Positions 35,547 through 45,153 of a stretch of 64,000 nt of DNA are shown piece after piece. The position numbers and the translations under genes were made by a program. Position 1 is the first letter of the stretch. Each line of letters starts with the position of its first letter. The stretch is from Enterococcus ureasiticus (GTDB lineage: Bacteria; Bacillota; Bacilli; Lactobacillales; Enterococcaceae): the NCBI RefSeq assembly GCF_001730285.1, contig NZ_MIJZ01000014.1:310001-374000 (forward strand), in the 5' to 3' direction. The notes beneath the pieces are model-generated. The model was not told the origin of the DNA. It did not search any database and was given only the letters and a program-made list of their open reading frames with translations.

Positions 35547-35967
35547 TATACTTATGATTGCGTTTGGAACTCTATCGATTTCCGTGCCTTTAAAAGCTAA
35601 TTTACCAATTCTTTATATGATCATAATTCTTTTCCTCCTTTCTTATCTCATCGAGTAATAAGTATTCATCAAAGTTTCCTGTTTGCTCTTTGATAGTAAA
35701 TAATATACTGCAAAAAAAGATTCACTTTTTTTATATTATTCAAAAATAAGATCTGTTTTTTTTTGAAAAAAAAATAAAAGACTCTTAAACCCGCTTGATT
35801 ACTATTTCTCATTAAAGTAAAATTGAATCGAGATAATTTGAGAGTATCCTCACATTGATTTTAAATAAAAAAGTAAAAAGACCAAAAATCTTTTTCATGA
35901 TTTTTGGTCTTTTTACTTTTTTGACTTTAAACTTATCTATAAGTCTATTCGTTTTTTCGATTTACTA
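35547..35967. other. Intergenic interval with bidirectional terminator
   Basis: 421 bases. At 35872-35919 AAGTAAAAAGACCAAAAATC pairs with GATTTTTGGTCTTTTTACTT around an eight-base loop, with T-runs on both strands, ending the ATPase transcript. The rest is A/T-rich and holds the oxalate decarboxylase promoter region. Confidence 0.8.
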
Positions 35968-38679
35968 TTAACTTTTTCCCATTCTACGTTGAACAAATTT
36001 TACGATCTCAACGATTGGTATAATCGCAAATGATGTTCCGGCAACGATTGCCCATTGGTAACCGTCTAAAGAAGTTACGCTGAACAAGTCATTGAATCCT
36101 GGAATTAGAATCGTTGCTGCTAGTAATAAGAACGATACTAAAATTGCCCAGTTGAATGATTTGTTTCTGAACAAGCCAACTTTAAAGATTGATTGGTAAA
36201 TAGATTTTACGTTAAATGCATGGAACAATTGGATCAAACCTAATGTTGCAAAAGCCATTGTCAACGCATCGCCATGTTGTAAGTCGTACAAGGCTGTTGC
36301 AGATAAGTTTGGCATATTTGCCGCCGTATGTGCAGGGAATTCAATCGCCATTTTATAGACAATCAGAGTCAAGGCACCTTGTGTGATCCCTTGATAAATG
36401 ACACTGCTCAAGACACCGCCAGAGAAGAAGTTTGATTTCTTTCCACGAGGAGCATGGCTCATTACGTCACGTTCAGCAGGTTCTACACCCAACGCAATTG
36501 CTGGGAAGGTATCCGTTACTAAATTGATCCACAATAAGTGAACAGGCAGTAAGGTATCCCAAGCTAACATTGTTGCGATAAATAGTGTTAATACTTCCCC
36601 AAGGTTGGCAGAAAGTAGGTATTGAATCGTTTTTTGGATATTTGAGAAGACTTTACGTCCTTCTTCAACAGCTACAATAATTGTCGAGAAGTTATCATCC
36701 GCTAAGACCATATCAGAGGCACCTTTTGATACTTCTGTACCAGTGATCCCCATCCCAATACCGATGTCGGCTGCTTTCAAAGCTGGAGCATCGTTCACAC
36801 CGTCACCTGTCATGGCTACAACTTTACCTTCTTGCTGCCATGCTTTAACGATACGAACTTTATGTTCAGGTGAAACACGAGCATAAACGGAATAATGTTC
36901 AACCATTTTGGCAAATGCTTCATCCGTTAATTCGTTTAGTTCAGCACCTGTAATAACAGCATCGTCGTCGCCTTCTTTGATGATACCTAGACGAGCAGCG
37001 ATTGCTTCTGCTGTATCTTTGTGGTCACCTGTGATCATAATTGGACGAATACCTGCTTCTTTAGCAACTTTAACAGCTTCTGCGGCTTCTTTACGCTCTG
37101 GATCGATCATACCCACAAGACCTGCAAATACTAAGTCCTTTTCAACTAAATCAGAATCCATTTCAGCAGGAACTGCATCAACGATTTTGTATGCCATTCC
37201 TAAGACACGTAGTGCTTGTTTGGCTAATTTTGTGTTGGTTGTCAAAATTTCTTGACGTTGTTTGTCATCCATTGCTGGTGTTTGTCCATTTAATAAGGCT
37301 TGGTTACAACGTTTTAATAATTCATCTGGTGCACCTTTGACAGCAACTAGGAATTTACCATCTGCTAATTGGTGAACAGTTGTCATTAATTTACGGTCTG
37401 AATCAAATGGAATTTCAGCAACACGAGGTTCAGCTGCAACTTTTTCGGTTACGTTGAAATCGTGGTCTAAACCATATTGGACAAGGGCTGTTTCGGTTGG
37501 ATCACCGATCAACGTACCATCTTGTGCAATTTTTGTATCATTTGTATAGTTCATGATTTTTAATGCCATATTATCCATTGCAACAGCATCTGTCGCAGGT
37601 TTTACTTCATTATCTGTGTAAAGAGCTTCAACGGTCATTTGGTTTAATGTTAACGTTCCAGTTTTATCAGAACAGATAATGTCTGTACTACCTAATGTTT
37701 CAACTGCAGGCAGTTTGCGGACGATCGCATTTTTCTTCGCCATTTTTTGTGTACCTAATGCTAAAATGATTGTTACGATTGCTGGTAATCCTTCTGGAAT
37801 TGCTGCAACGGCTAATGAGATAGACGTTAAGAGCATGTCGATCCATGTACGGCCGTTCATCATACCGACAACGAACATCACAGCTGCGATCACTAATATA
37901 GCGATCGTCAACATTTTACCTAATTGATTTAAATTTTGTTTTAATGGAGTTTCCGTTTCTTTTTCGTTGGCTAACATGCCGGCGATTTTACCGACTTCTG
38001 TATTCATTCCTGTACCAACGACCACGCCGATTCCGCGGCCATAAGTGACATTACTGTTTGAATACGCCATATTGATACGGTCACCAATGCCGATATCATC
38101 AGATGTTCCTTCTAAAACGATTGCTTCTTTTTCAACTGGTACAGATTCACCAGTTAGAGCTGCTTCTTCGATTTTTAGACTAGCTGCTTCTAATAAACGT
38201 AAATCTGCAGGAACAACATCTCCTGCTTCTAATAAAACGATATCTCCTGGTACTAATTCGTCACTTTTAACCGTGATCACATGACCATCACGACGAATAT
38301 TCGCATTTGGTGAAGACATTTCTTTTAATGCTTCAATCGCTTGTTCTGCTTTGGCTTCTTGGATTACACCAAAGATTGCGTTTAAGATAACTACGAGTAA
38401 AATGATAATCGAATCAACAAAATCTCCTGAAAAGACTGCCGAAATCACAGCCGCAAATAGTAATACAATGATCATAAAATCTTTAAACTGTTCAAAGAAT
38501 TTTACAACGATCGATTTCTTTTTCCCTTCATCTAAAGCATTAGCCCCATAGCTTTCTAACCTCTTCTTGGCTTCTTGATCTGATAGTCCATCGACTGTCG
38601 TATCAAATTTTTGCAAGACCTCTTCATCTGACTGCGTGTAAAATGCTTCAGATAATTGAACCTTTTTCTCTTCTGACAT
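35968..38679 (-). CDS. P-type cation-transporting ATPase (Ca2+/Mn2+ type)
   Basis: 903 residues of the P2A family. Phosphorylation motif SDKTGTLT, phosphatase loop TGES, hinge TGDGVNDAPALK, ten predicted membrane segments, N-terminal cation ATPase domain (LSEAFYTQSDEEVLQKF). The M4 motif AAIPEGLPA fits Ca2+/Mn2+ pumps. Homologues in lactococci (YoaB) and pneumococci (MgtA/CaxP) are controlled by the yybP-ykoY Mn2+ riboswitch, and such an element lies upstream here, so Mn2+ export and tolerance is the likely task. Confidence 0.9.
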   Translation of the reverse strand: MSEEKKVQLSEAFYTQSDEEVLQKFDTTVDGLSDQEAKKRLESYGANALDEGKKKSIVVKFFEQFKDFMIIVLLFAAVISAVFSGDFVDSIIILLVVILNAIFGVIQEAKAEQAIEALKEMSSPNANIRRDGHVITVKSDELVPGDIVLLEAGDVVPADLRLLEAASLKIEEAALTGESVPVEKEAIVLEGTSDDIGIGDRINMAYSNSNVTYGRGIGVVVGTGMNTEVGKIAGMLANEKETETPLKQNLNQLGKMLTIAILVIAAVMFVVGMMNGRTWIDMLLTSISLAVAAIPEGLPAIVTIILALGTQKMAKKNAIVRKLPAVETLGSTDIICSDKTGTLTLNQMTVEALYTDNEVKPATDAVAMDNMALKIMNYTNDTKIAQDGTLIGDPTETALVQYGLDHDFNVTEKVAAEPRVAEIPFDSDRKLMTTVHQLADGKFLVAVKGAPDELLKRCNQALLNGQTPAMDDKQRQEILTTNTKLAKQALRVLGMAYKIVDAVPAEMDSDLVEKDLVFAGLVGMIDPERKEAAEAVKVAKEAGIRPIMITGDHKDTAEAIAARLGIIKEGDDDAVITGAELNELTDEAFAKMVEHYSVYARVSPEHKVRIVKAWQQEGKVVAMTGDGVNDAPALKAADIGIGMGITGTEVSKGASDMVLADDNFSTIIVAVEEGRKVFSNIQKTIQYLLSANLGEVLTLFIATMLAWDTLLPVHLLWINLVTDTFPAIALGVEPAERDVMSHAPRGKKSNFFSGGVLSSVIYQGITQGALTLIVYKMAIEFPAHTAANMPNLSATALYDLQHGDALTMAFATLGLIQLFHAFNVKSIYQSIFKVGLFRNKSFNWAILVSFLLLAATILIPGFNDLFSVTSLDGYQWAIVAGTSFAIIPIVEIVKFVQRRMGKS

Positions 38680-38776
38680 GTTCTTCCTCCTTATAATTTG
38701 CAGCTACTTAAATCTATTTTACTTCATAATAGCAAAACGAACACGTTTTTGGACTTATTCGTTCGCAACAAAAACG

Positions 38777-38821
38777 AAAAAAAATAGACCTCTGTATGCT
38801 AAATAGAACATACATAAGTCT
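38777..38821 (-). terminator. Riboswitch-controlled terminator before the P-type ATPase
   Basis: AGACTTATGTATG pairs with CATACAGAGGTCT (12 of 13 positions) around a ten-base loop, followed by ATTTTTTTT. Its left arm contains CTTATG, the 3' strand of the riboswitch P1 stem, so the two structures exclude each other. Confidence 0.8.
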
Positions 38822-38901
38822 CACCGTTTAAGACAACACCAGAAATTTCTTTCGGAGTTGGTGATGTTGCCGCAGCTAGCGCCGCCAGTTACTCCCTCAT
38901 G
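38813..38901 (-). ncRNA. yybP-ykoY (Mn2+-sensing) riboswitch
   Basis: The aptamer opens with CATGAGGGAGTAACTGG, the conserved GGGAGTA at the 5' junction. It carries the second conserved loop after a stem (CACCAACTCCGAAAGAAATT) and closes with GGTGAGACTTATG. P1 pairs CATGAG (38901-38896) with CTTATG (38818-38813). Mn2+ binding would stabilise P1 and prevent the overlapping terminator, an ON switch for the downstream pump. Identification is from consensus memory. Confidence 0.75.
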
Positions 38902-39101
38902 AAATAATAACCTGGCGACGGACAAGTCCTTCACCAACTATTATTGATAAAGTAATTATACCTGTTCTTTTAGTGTTTTTCAAATGAAATCGTATTGATT
39001 TTCAGAAAAATTTCTGTTTAGTTTGAAAAAGACTTACGTTATTTGATAGACGGCTTTTTTCGCTGCTTCTTTTAAGGAGGTAGTTTTATCAGTTAAACAG
39101 T

Positions 39102-39144
39102 AAAACACCTCGAATGCCCAAATAATACTGAGCAATCGGGGTGT
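39102..39144 (-). terminator. Terminator after ttcA
   Basis: Minus strand ACACCcCGA...TCGaGGTGTTTTAC around a 24-base loop; modest T-run. Confidence 0.55.
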
Positions 39145-39170
39145 GATGATGTCTACTAGAAAAGTAACCT

Positions 39171-39923
39171 TCACTCTTGATTCATTGATTTCGTCCAGAA
39201 ATTGTCAGACAAACCTTGTTCCATACCCAGAATAAATTTTTCTCGGATATCAGGATAGCTTTGTGCCAATCCACTTACCAGATGTTTGATTTCTTCTCGC
39301 TTGGTTTTCTTATCAACAGGACAGGGATTGAAAATCACAGGCAATTCTTCTCGTTGAACAAACTGAATAATCTGTTTCTCTTCAAGGTAAAGTAATGGAC
39401 GGATCAGCGTAATATCTGTTTTTGATAAATAGCTTAGTGGGTCAAAACTAGCCATTTGACCATGGAATAGAAAATTCATAAAATACGTTTCGATCGCATC
39501 ATCCAAGTGATGGCCTAAAGCAACTTTATTACAACCGACTTCTTTCGCTCGTTTATACAAAATTCCTCTACGTAGCTTGGCACATAACGAACAAGGTGAG
39601 CGTTCTTCCCGAATATCAAACACAACTTGCGCAATATTTGTTGGCACAACATCCAATTCATACCCTAAGCCTGTCACAAATTCCTGTAATGGTGTGATAT
39701 CCATCTCAAATCCCATTGCTAAGGTGATCGGCACGATTTCAAATTCAAAGCCTAACCGCTTTTGTTTGCTGATCATATCTAGAAAATACAATAAACTTGT
39801 ACTATCTTTCCCACCACTCATTCCGATCGCCACTTTATCACCTGGCTGAATCATTTGATGATTCAAGACTGCACGACGAATCGGGTTATAATAGGTCTGA
39901 TTGTCTTTCTTTTTAAAACTCAT
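39171..39923 (-). CDS. ttcA: tRNA 2-thiocytidine synthetase TtcA-type PP-loop ATPase
   Basis: 250 residues. PP-loop SGGKDSTSLLY (about 34-44) activates the tRNA base with ATP. The CSLCAKLRRG motif and a further Cys (NPCPVD) are the Fe-S/persulfide-type cysteines of TtcA/TtuA enzymes that thiolate tRNA. Length and motifs fit TtcA better than TilS (no C-terminal lysidine domain). Located 27 bases after the LTA-synthase-like gene, so probably cotranscribed. Confidence 0.8.
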   Translation of the reverse strand: MSFKKKDNQTYYNPIRRAVLNHQMIQPGDKVAIGMSGGKDSTSLLYFLDMISKQKRLGFEFEIVPITLAMGFEMDITPLQEFVTGLGYELDVVPTNIAQVVFDIREERSPCSLCAKLRRGILYKRAKEVGCNKVALGHHLDDAIETYFMNFLFHGQMASFDPLSYLSKTDITLIRPLLYLEEKQIIQFVQREELPVIFNPCPVDKKTKREEIKHLVSGLAQSYPDIREKFILGMEQGLSDNFWTKSMNQE

Positions 39924-39950
39924 TGTATACTCCTTTTTTGCTCACTGAAT

Positions 39951-41789
39951 TTATTTGAAAAAATTGGTGTTCAAACTATAGCTTTCACCTGAAACAATGT
40001 CGTATTGAATCAAACGATAGTCTTCATATAATTCTTTTTGTGATTCATTCAATGATAATGTTTTGCTCCATTGGTTATCTTTATAATAGAAGCCTTTTTC
40101 AAATGCAGGAACTTGTTTTTCAAGCTCGGTCAATAATTGGTAGAATCCAGTCATTTGCATACCACTTTGATCAAATAGTGTTGGTGCAAAGTAAAATGGA
40201 CTGCTAAGTGCATCATGGGTATTTTTTCCACTTAACTTATCTTGATTGTCATACATTAAAAATTCCGTTTCATGCATCCGGACTTCATCGTTTTCTGCTT
40301 TGATTTCATCTGAATAGATACTTGGTAAATGATCTCCCCAGAAAACAACCAGCGTTCGCCGTTTTACATCTTTTAAAGCTGTCGTAAATTGTTTCAACGC
40401 TTCACTGCTGTACGCAACATCCTGCATATAGCTATCGATTGCTGTTTTATTGCCTAGACTTTGAGAAGAATAATCTGACTTAGTATATTTATCGCTATAC
40501 GGCATATGCGTTTGCATCGTGACTAAATGGACAAATTGTGGATCATCATCATTTTCTAGCAGATCCAACACTTCTTTGTAGGCGGATTCGTCCGAGATAA
40601 AAGGATTTTTTTGTAATTTTTCTTTATAAGTCATTGTGTCTTCGCTGATAAATTGATCAAAACCTACTGTTTTATAGACATCTTTGCGCTTATACATCGA
40701 AGTATTATAAGGATGAATAGCGGTTGCTTGATAGTCTTGCCCCTTTAGCAGTGAAACGATCGATGGAATTTCGGTCATTTTTGGAATCAGCATAGTATAA
40801 GGCGTTGTCATTTGCGGATTGAACAACTCCATTGAAAAGCTAGTTAGTGCTTCAAATTCAATATTGGCCGTTCCACCACCGTAATTTTGTGATAACATCT
40901 TACCGCTATAAGTCGTTTTGGCTATGTCATAATAGTCTTTTAAAGGATCTTTATCAGCTGTTACACCTGTTAAATTCTGCGGATCAGAAAAACTTTCACT
41001 CATCACAAAAATAATGTTTGGTTGTTCTTCTTGTGAGCTAGTATTCGTCTCTTTTATCTTGTCAGTGTATTTATTGGTAATTTCTTCGATCGTTTTTTTA
41101 GAATAATTCTCTGGTTTATCCATCGCTTCTACCTTTAAATTATATAAAAAACCACCCATAAATCCTGTGTTGTAGTAATTCATTTTTTGGCTGTAAGGAA
41201 TCCACAGCGCCGTTCGATCATAAGCTTTTCTCAATAGATTATTTTGACTGTTAAAATTACTAACATAAATCAATAAAAGCAGTGTCAAAATGAAACCTGA
41301 GATACGAATAATTTGCATTTTTTTCGATAGCAGCCGACTTTTGTAGATTGCTCGCCCAAAGAAGAACAAACCAATGACTGCCACGAGTAGAATAAATAGG
41401 AATGGAATCGTTCCGATCATTTCTCTTAGTAAACCAAACTCAGTGATCATTTTTAAATCATCCGGATAAATTGGCTCCGAGCGGTAGAACATCTTTTGAT
41501 AATCCGCGAACCCCAAAATACCGATCGTAATTGTGTAAAGTAAGCTTCCTAAAACGAGCGATCCTGCTAAACTACATAGAAATAGTAAAAATATCAATAA
41601 GACCAAGCTACCTAGAATAAATTTTTCTGTATGCCATGAAAAAGCAAATTTAACTACTAAATCCAGTGATAATTCATTTTGGCACCATTGTAAATATAGA
41701 TTGCTGATCAAAACTAACAACAGTAATCCTATCACGATCAGTGTATATTTAACTGGTTTTTTCTTGACTATCTGCAATTTTTTCTTCAC
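39951..41789 (-). CDS. LTA-synthase-family sulfatase-type membrane enzyme
   Basis: 612 residues from GTG 41789 (AAAGGGAG before it). Five membrane segments fill the first ~220 residues, followed by an extracellular sulfatase-fold domain. Motif NIIFVMSESFSDP carries the metal/catalytic region near residue 270. Further conserved blocks: NYGGGTANIEFEALTSFS, IHPYNTSMYKRKDVYKTVGF, VVFWGDHLPS. Such enzymes transfer glycerol-phosphate to make lipoteichoic acid or modify other glycolipids. It may be a paralogue rather than the main LtaS. The upstream 33-codon extension has no ribosome site. Confidence 0.85.
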   Translation of the reverse strand: MKKKLQIVKKKPVKYTLIVIGLLLLVLISNLYLQWCQNELSLDLVVKFAFSWHTEKFILGSLVLLIFLLFLCSLAGSLVLGSLLYTITIGILGFADYQKMFYRSEPIYPDDLKMITEFGLLREMIGTIPFLFILLVAVIGLFFFGRAIYKSRLLSKKMQIIRISGFILTLLLLIYVSNFNSQNNLLRKAYDRTALWIPYSQKMNYYNTGFMGGFLYNLKVEAMDKPENYSKKTIEEITNKYTDKIKETNTSSQEEQPNIIFVMSESFSDPQNLTGVTADKDPLKDYYDIAKTTYSGKMLSQNYGGGTANIEFEALTSFSMELFNPQMTTPYTMLIPKMTEIPSIVSLLKGQDYQATAIHPYNTSMYKRKDVYKTVGFDQFISEDTMTYKEKLQKNPFISDESAYKEVLDLLENDDDPQFVHLVTMQTHMPYSDKYTKSDYSSQSLGNKTAIDSYMQDVAYSSEALKQFTTALKDVKRRTLVVFWGDHLPSIYSDEIKAENDEVRMHETEFLMYDNQDKLSGKNTHDALSSPFYFAPTLFDQSGMQMTGFYQLLTELEKQVPAFEKGFYYKDNQWSKTLSLNESQKELYEDYRLIQYDIVSGESYSLNTNFFK

Positions 41790-41892
41790 AACATTCTCCC
41801 TTTTCTCTTTCCTTAATACGTCCCTTAATATTTTATGCTTAGACGAAAAAAAAGTAAAGCTCCTGCATTGAGAAGCTTTACGTTGCATTTGA

Positions 41893-42927
41893 TTATCTTT
41901 TGGCTGCTTTAAAAATTTCCTCGATCAGAACCATTACTTTACGAACTTCTTCATTTTTGACGACTGGTTCTGCTTGTTCTCGTACAACTTTATAGAAATT
42001 CTTATAGAATGTGTCATATTCAGCAGAAGCTTTTGGTAATGGTAAGGTCTCCGTTGCTTCTTCTGAGGGTGGCGCCATTGTTTTGGTTAAGCCGACCCCT
42101 GCTTGGATTGGTTTTGGTGCTTGGATATTTTTCTTCCCTGATTCGATGACCATTTCACCTGATAAATCCCAGTCATGAATGACAGCTGTTCCTTGTGTTC
42201 CTTTTAGATACCAGCGTGGGAGTTTAGTATAATTCGTTGTTCCAACTTCTATGATTGCGCGGACACCATTTTCAAAAATAATATACGTGATGAAGCCGTC
42301 ATCTACTTCATCGCCAAGAATGTAGCTTAAATCGGCTGATACTTTTTCAATCCGACTATCAACTAAAAATAATAGCTGATCTAGTAAATGGACACCCCAG
42401 TCTAAAAGCATTCCACCGCCATGTTTTAATTCATGGCGCCAATCACCAGGAATTCCGTTAGCGCCTTGTACACGAGTTTCGATTTGGAATAATTCTCCGA
42501 TTTGTTGATTTTTATAGAGTTCTCGAGTGATTAGAAAATCTGGGTCCCAACGGCGGTTTTGGTGGACCATAAAGGTTTTGCTTGTTTCTTTGGCTACTTT
42601 TAATACGTCGTCTAATTCTTCTACATTCATTGTGACTGGTTTTTCGCAGACAACGTGTTTTCCTGCTTTTAATGCTTGGATCGCTAAGTCTTTATGGGAG
42701 TCATTGGGTGTAGCGATCAAAACAGCTTCGATGGTATCATCTGTTAGTACGTCTTCAAGTGAAGTGTATATTTTATGATTGTGTTGGCTGGAAATTTGTT
42801 GACGCTCGCCTGAAATATCGTAGGTTCCGACAACGTGGATTCGTTCGTTTTCGTTGGGCATAATGTTATGGATATGGTAAGAACCCATACCGCCGTAGCC
42901 GATTACGGCAAAGTTGATTGCTGTCAT
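41893..42927 (-). CDS. Gfo/Idh/MocA-family oxidoreductase
   Basis: 344 residues from ATG 42927 (AAAGGA before it). N-terminal Rossmann fold with AVIGYGGMGSYH, then VCEKPVTMN (the conserved Lys of the family) and a C-terminal dimerisation domain with GGMLLDWGVHLLDQ. Acts on a sugar or inositol-like substrate with NAD(P). It is last in the operon with a TIM-barrel protein, a ThuA-like protein and a second Gfo/Idh/MocA enzyme, which together fit catabolism of a keto- or cyclitol-type sugar. Confidence 0.85.
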   Translation of the reverse strand: MTAINFAVIGYGGMGSYHIHNIMPNENERIHVVGTYDISGERQQISSQHNHKIYTSLEDVLTDDTIEAVLIATPNDSHKDLAIQALKAGKHVVCEKPVTMNVEELDDVLKVAKETSKTFMVHQNRRWDPDFLITRELYKNQQIGELFQIETRVQGANGIPGDWRHELKHGGGMLLDWGVHLLDQLLFLVDSRIEKVSADLSYILGDEVDDGFITYIIFENGVRAIIEVGTTNYTKLPRWYLKGTQGTAVIHDWDLSGEMVIESGKKNIQAPKPIQAGVGLTKTMAPPSEEATETLPLPKASAEYDTFYKNFYKVVREQAEPVVKNEEVRKVMVLIEEIFKAAKR

Positions 42928-43010
42928 TTTTTGAGTCCTTTCTATTATTGAGGATGATTGATTTTTGGTGGTGAAAGAGTTGGTCAGAAACTGTCGTATT
43001 CTTCTCTTTG

Positions 43011-43131
43011 ACATCCAGCTTCACGAACTAGCTCTTTCGGCAAATAGACAAATTTTCTTCAAAGATAAAAAGCATCTTTGAAAAAATTTCCTAATTTGCT
43101 CAAGAGCTGAACGAGTTCGTTCAGCTTTTGA
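43011..43131 (-). repeat. Structured dispersed repeat, copy 3 (opposite orientation)
   Basis: Read on the minus strand: AGCTGAACGA, AGCTCTT..GCAAAT..TAGGAAATTTTTTCAAAGAT, loop GCTTTTT, then the complementary arm back to GCTAGTTCG. It shares the frame GCTGAA...TAGGAAA...TTTTT...GAAGCT with the two copies at 44851-45149, while stem bases differ and pairing is kept. It lies between two operon genes. Confidence 0.55.
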
Positions 43132-44100
43132 TTACACCCACCACATTTCCGTAGGTTGTTCTTTGATCATAATACTTTTCAAATTAGTAATCGCTCTGTT
43201 CAAACCTTCTTCTGTCGACATGATCGGGTCTTCATGTTCAATACTTAAAACGTAATCGTATCCGTAAATTCTAAGTGCACTAATAATATCTGACCAGACT
43301 TTTAAATCATGGCCGCATCCAACTGAACGGAACGTCCATGCGCGGGTTTTAACATTTCCATATGGTTGCATATCCGTCAGTCCGTGCATATTGATGTTGT
43401 CTTGATCTAAATACGTATCTTTTGCGTGAAAATGGTGGATCGCACCTGCTTCACCTAAAATTTTAACTGCTGCAACTGGATCAATGCCTTGCCACCATAA
43501 ATGACTTGGATCTAAATTACAGCCGATTGCGTTGCCCGTTGCTTCACGGAGTTTCAACATTGTATAAGGTGTATGACATAAGAAGCCGCCATGCAGTTCG
43601 ATCCCGATTTTCACCCCTGCATCTTCTGCGATCGTATTGATATTTTTCCAATAAGGGATCAATTTCTTTTCCCATTGGTAATTGTAGTTATCATCATATT
43701 CAGTTGGCCAAGGCAAAACAGGCCAATTGACTTGTGTATCTGTTGGGTTTCCTCCTGAAACACCAGAAAAACCATTGACTACTGATACATTCATTAAAGA
43801 AGCTAACTTGATTGTTTTTTGTAATAGTTGGTCTGCTTCTTGGGCGGTTTCTTTTAATGGAGAAATCGGATTATTATGACAGCTCAATGCACTGATCGTT
43901 AACCCTTTATCAGCCAGTTTTGCTAAATACTCTTTTCTAGCGTCAGAACTTGCTAATAATTTATCAATATCTAAATGTGCATTTCCAGGAGAACCACCTG
44001 TTCCGATTTCAACTGCTTCTAATCCTGCTTTTGAGACTGTATCGATCATTTCTTCAAAACTTAAATTATTGAATAATGGAGTAAATACACCTAATTTCAT
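43132..44100 (-). CDS. Sugar phosphate isomerase/epimerase (xylose-isomerase-like TIM barrel)
   Basis: 322 residues. TIM-barrel AP endonuclease 2 fold: [18 protein letters not shown] at the start, [28 protein letters not shown] and SIEHEDP are the metal-binding strands. Such enzymes isomerise or epimerise keto sugars or inosose. Its start overlaps the ThuA-like gene by four bases. Substrate inferred only as a sugar-type compound. Confidence 0.85.
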   Translation of the reverse strand: MKLGVFTPLFNNLSFEEMIDTVSKAGLEAVEIGTGGSPGNAHLDIDKLLASSDARKEYLAKLADKGLTISALSCHNNPISPLKETAQEADQLLQKTIKLASLMNVSVVNGFSGVSGGNPTDTQVNWPVLPWPTEYDDNYNYQWEKKLIPYWKNINTIAEDAGVKIGIELHGGFLCHTPYTMLKLREATGNAIGCNLDPSHLWWQGIDPVAAVKILGEAGAIHHFHAKDTYLDQDNINMHGLTDMQPYGNVKTRAWTFRSVGCGHDLKVWSDIISALRIYGYDYVLSIEHEDPIMSTEEGLNRAITNLKSIMIKEQPTEMWWV

Positions 44101-44834
44101 TGTTTAGTTCCTTTCTCGTTCGTAATAGATTCTAAAGGTTCGTGATGCCCGTAATTTGGATAAGCATTTTGTGTTGGTTGACACCAACAAACGCCGTTTT
44201 TAATGACTTTTTGGATCTCTTTATTATAATAAGAAGGATACGTTTCATGTCCTGGTTGAAAATAAAAGATTTTTCCATTGCCACGATGATAGGTACAACC
44301 ACTACGGAAGACTTCTCCGCCAGGATACCAGCTAATAAAAATCAAGTCATCTGGTGTTGGGATATCAAAATGTTCGCCGTACATTTCTTCTTTTTCTAGT
44401 TCAATGTACTCGCCGATTCCTTCGACAATCGGATGACTTGGCGCAACGGTCCATATGCGGCAATGTTCTTCAGCTTCTCGCCATTTTAAATCGCAAGATG
44501 TGCCCATTAGTTTCATAAAAATCTTTGACATATGGCCTGAATGAAGTACGACTAATCCCATTCCTTCTAACACACATTGATAGACACGTTGAACGATTTC
44601 ATCCGATACTTCTTGATGCGCGACATGTCCCCACCAAATCAACACATCGGTATTCGCTAGAACCTCTTCTGTTAAACCATGTTCTGGTTCGTCTAAAGTT
44701 GCCGTTCGAACCGAAAAATCATCTTCTTTTAAAAATCGAGCAATTTGTTGATGAATGCCGTCTGGGTATACTTTTTTTACAGCTTCATCTGTTTTCTCAT
44801 GACGGAATTCATTCCATACTGTGACTTGGATCAT
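44097..44834 (-). CDS. ThuA-like protein
   Basis: 245 residues of the ThuA (trehalose utilisation) glutamine-amidotransferase-like fold: [13 protein letters not shown] at the N-terminus, [22 protein letters not shown] and [14 protein letters not shown]. ThuA homologues act with Gfo/Idh/MocA dehydrogenases in 3-keto-disaccharide metabolism. Overlaps the TIM-barrel gene (ATGA). First genes of this operon lie upstream at 45154. Confidence 0.85.
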   Translation of the reverse strand: MIQVTVWNEFRHEKTDEAVKKVYPDGIHQQIARFLKEDDFSVRTATLDEPEHGLTEEVLANTDVLIWWGHVAHQEVSDEIVQRVYQCVLEGMGLVVLHSGHMSKIFMKLMGTSCDLKWREAEEHCRIWTVAPSHPIVEGIGEYIELEKEEMYGEHFDIPTPDDLIFISWYPGGEVFRSGCTYHRGNGKIFYFQPGHETYPSYYNKEIQKVIKNGVCWCQPTQNAYPNYGHHEPLESITNEKGTKQ

Positions 44835-44850
44835 TATTTTTCCTCCCTAA

Positions 44851-45027
44851 TTTAAAAGCGTATCGGGCTCGTTTAGTCTCGACTGAAAAATAGGAAATTA
44901 TGACTGAGGCGCTTTTTGCCTCATTCATAATTTATCTTTTTTCGAGACCTTCAATCCTTAGAGCTTTAGCTCTTAGGAATTGATGTGATCGAAGCAAAGC
45001 GTAGTACTAGCCCGTGAAGCTAGATAA
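44851..45027. repeat. Structured dispersed repeat, copy 1
   Basis: Starts TTTAAAAGC and ends GAAGCTAGATAA, like copy 2. The core is a ~70-nt near-perfect hairpin: GTCTCGA...GAAAAATAG.AAATTATGA.TGAGGC, loop gcttttt, GCCTCA.TCATAATTT...TTTTTTCGAGAC. It has an extra ~50-nt part (CTTCAATCCTTAGAGC...) not in copy 2. Confidence 0.6.
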
Positions 45028-45149
45028 TTTAAAAGCTGAATGGGCCGTTTAGCATTGACGAAAAATAGGAAAACATGACTGTGACGTTTTTTGTCACATT
45101 CAGGTTTTATCTTTTTTCCGAGATGCTGGCTCATGAAGCTAGATAATCT
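45028..45149. repeat. Structured dispersed repeat, copy 2
   Basis: Begins TTTAAAAGCTGAATGGGC and ends GAAGCTAGATAA. Hairpin GCATTGACGAAAAATAGG...CATGA.TGTGAC, loop gtttttt, GTCACA.TCA...TTTTTTCCGAGATGC. GTGAC/GTCAC here replaces GAGGC/GCCTC of copy 1, a compensatory change. Directly follows copy 1 and ends just before the oxidoreductase stop. Confidence 0.6.
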
Positions 45150-45153
45150 TGAT

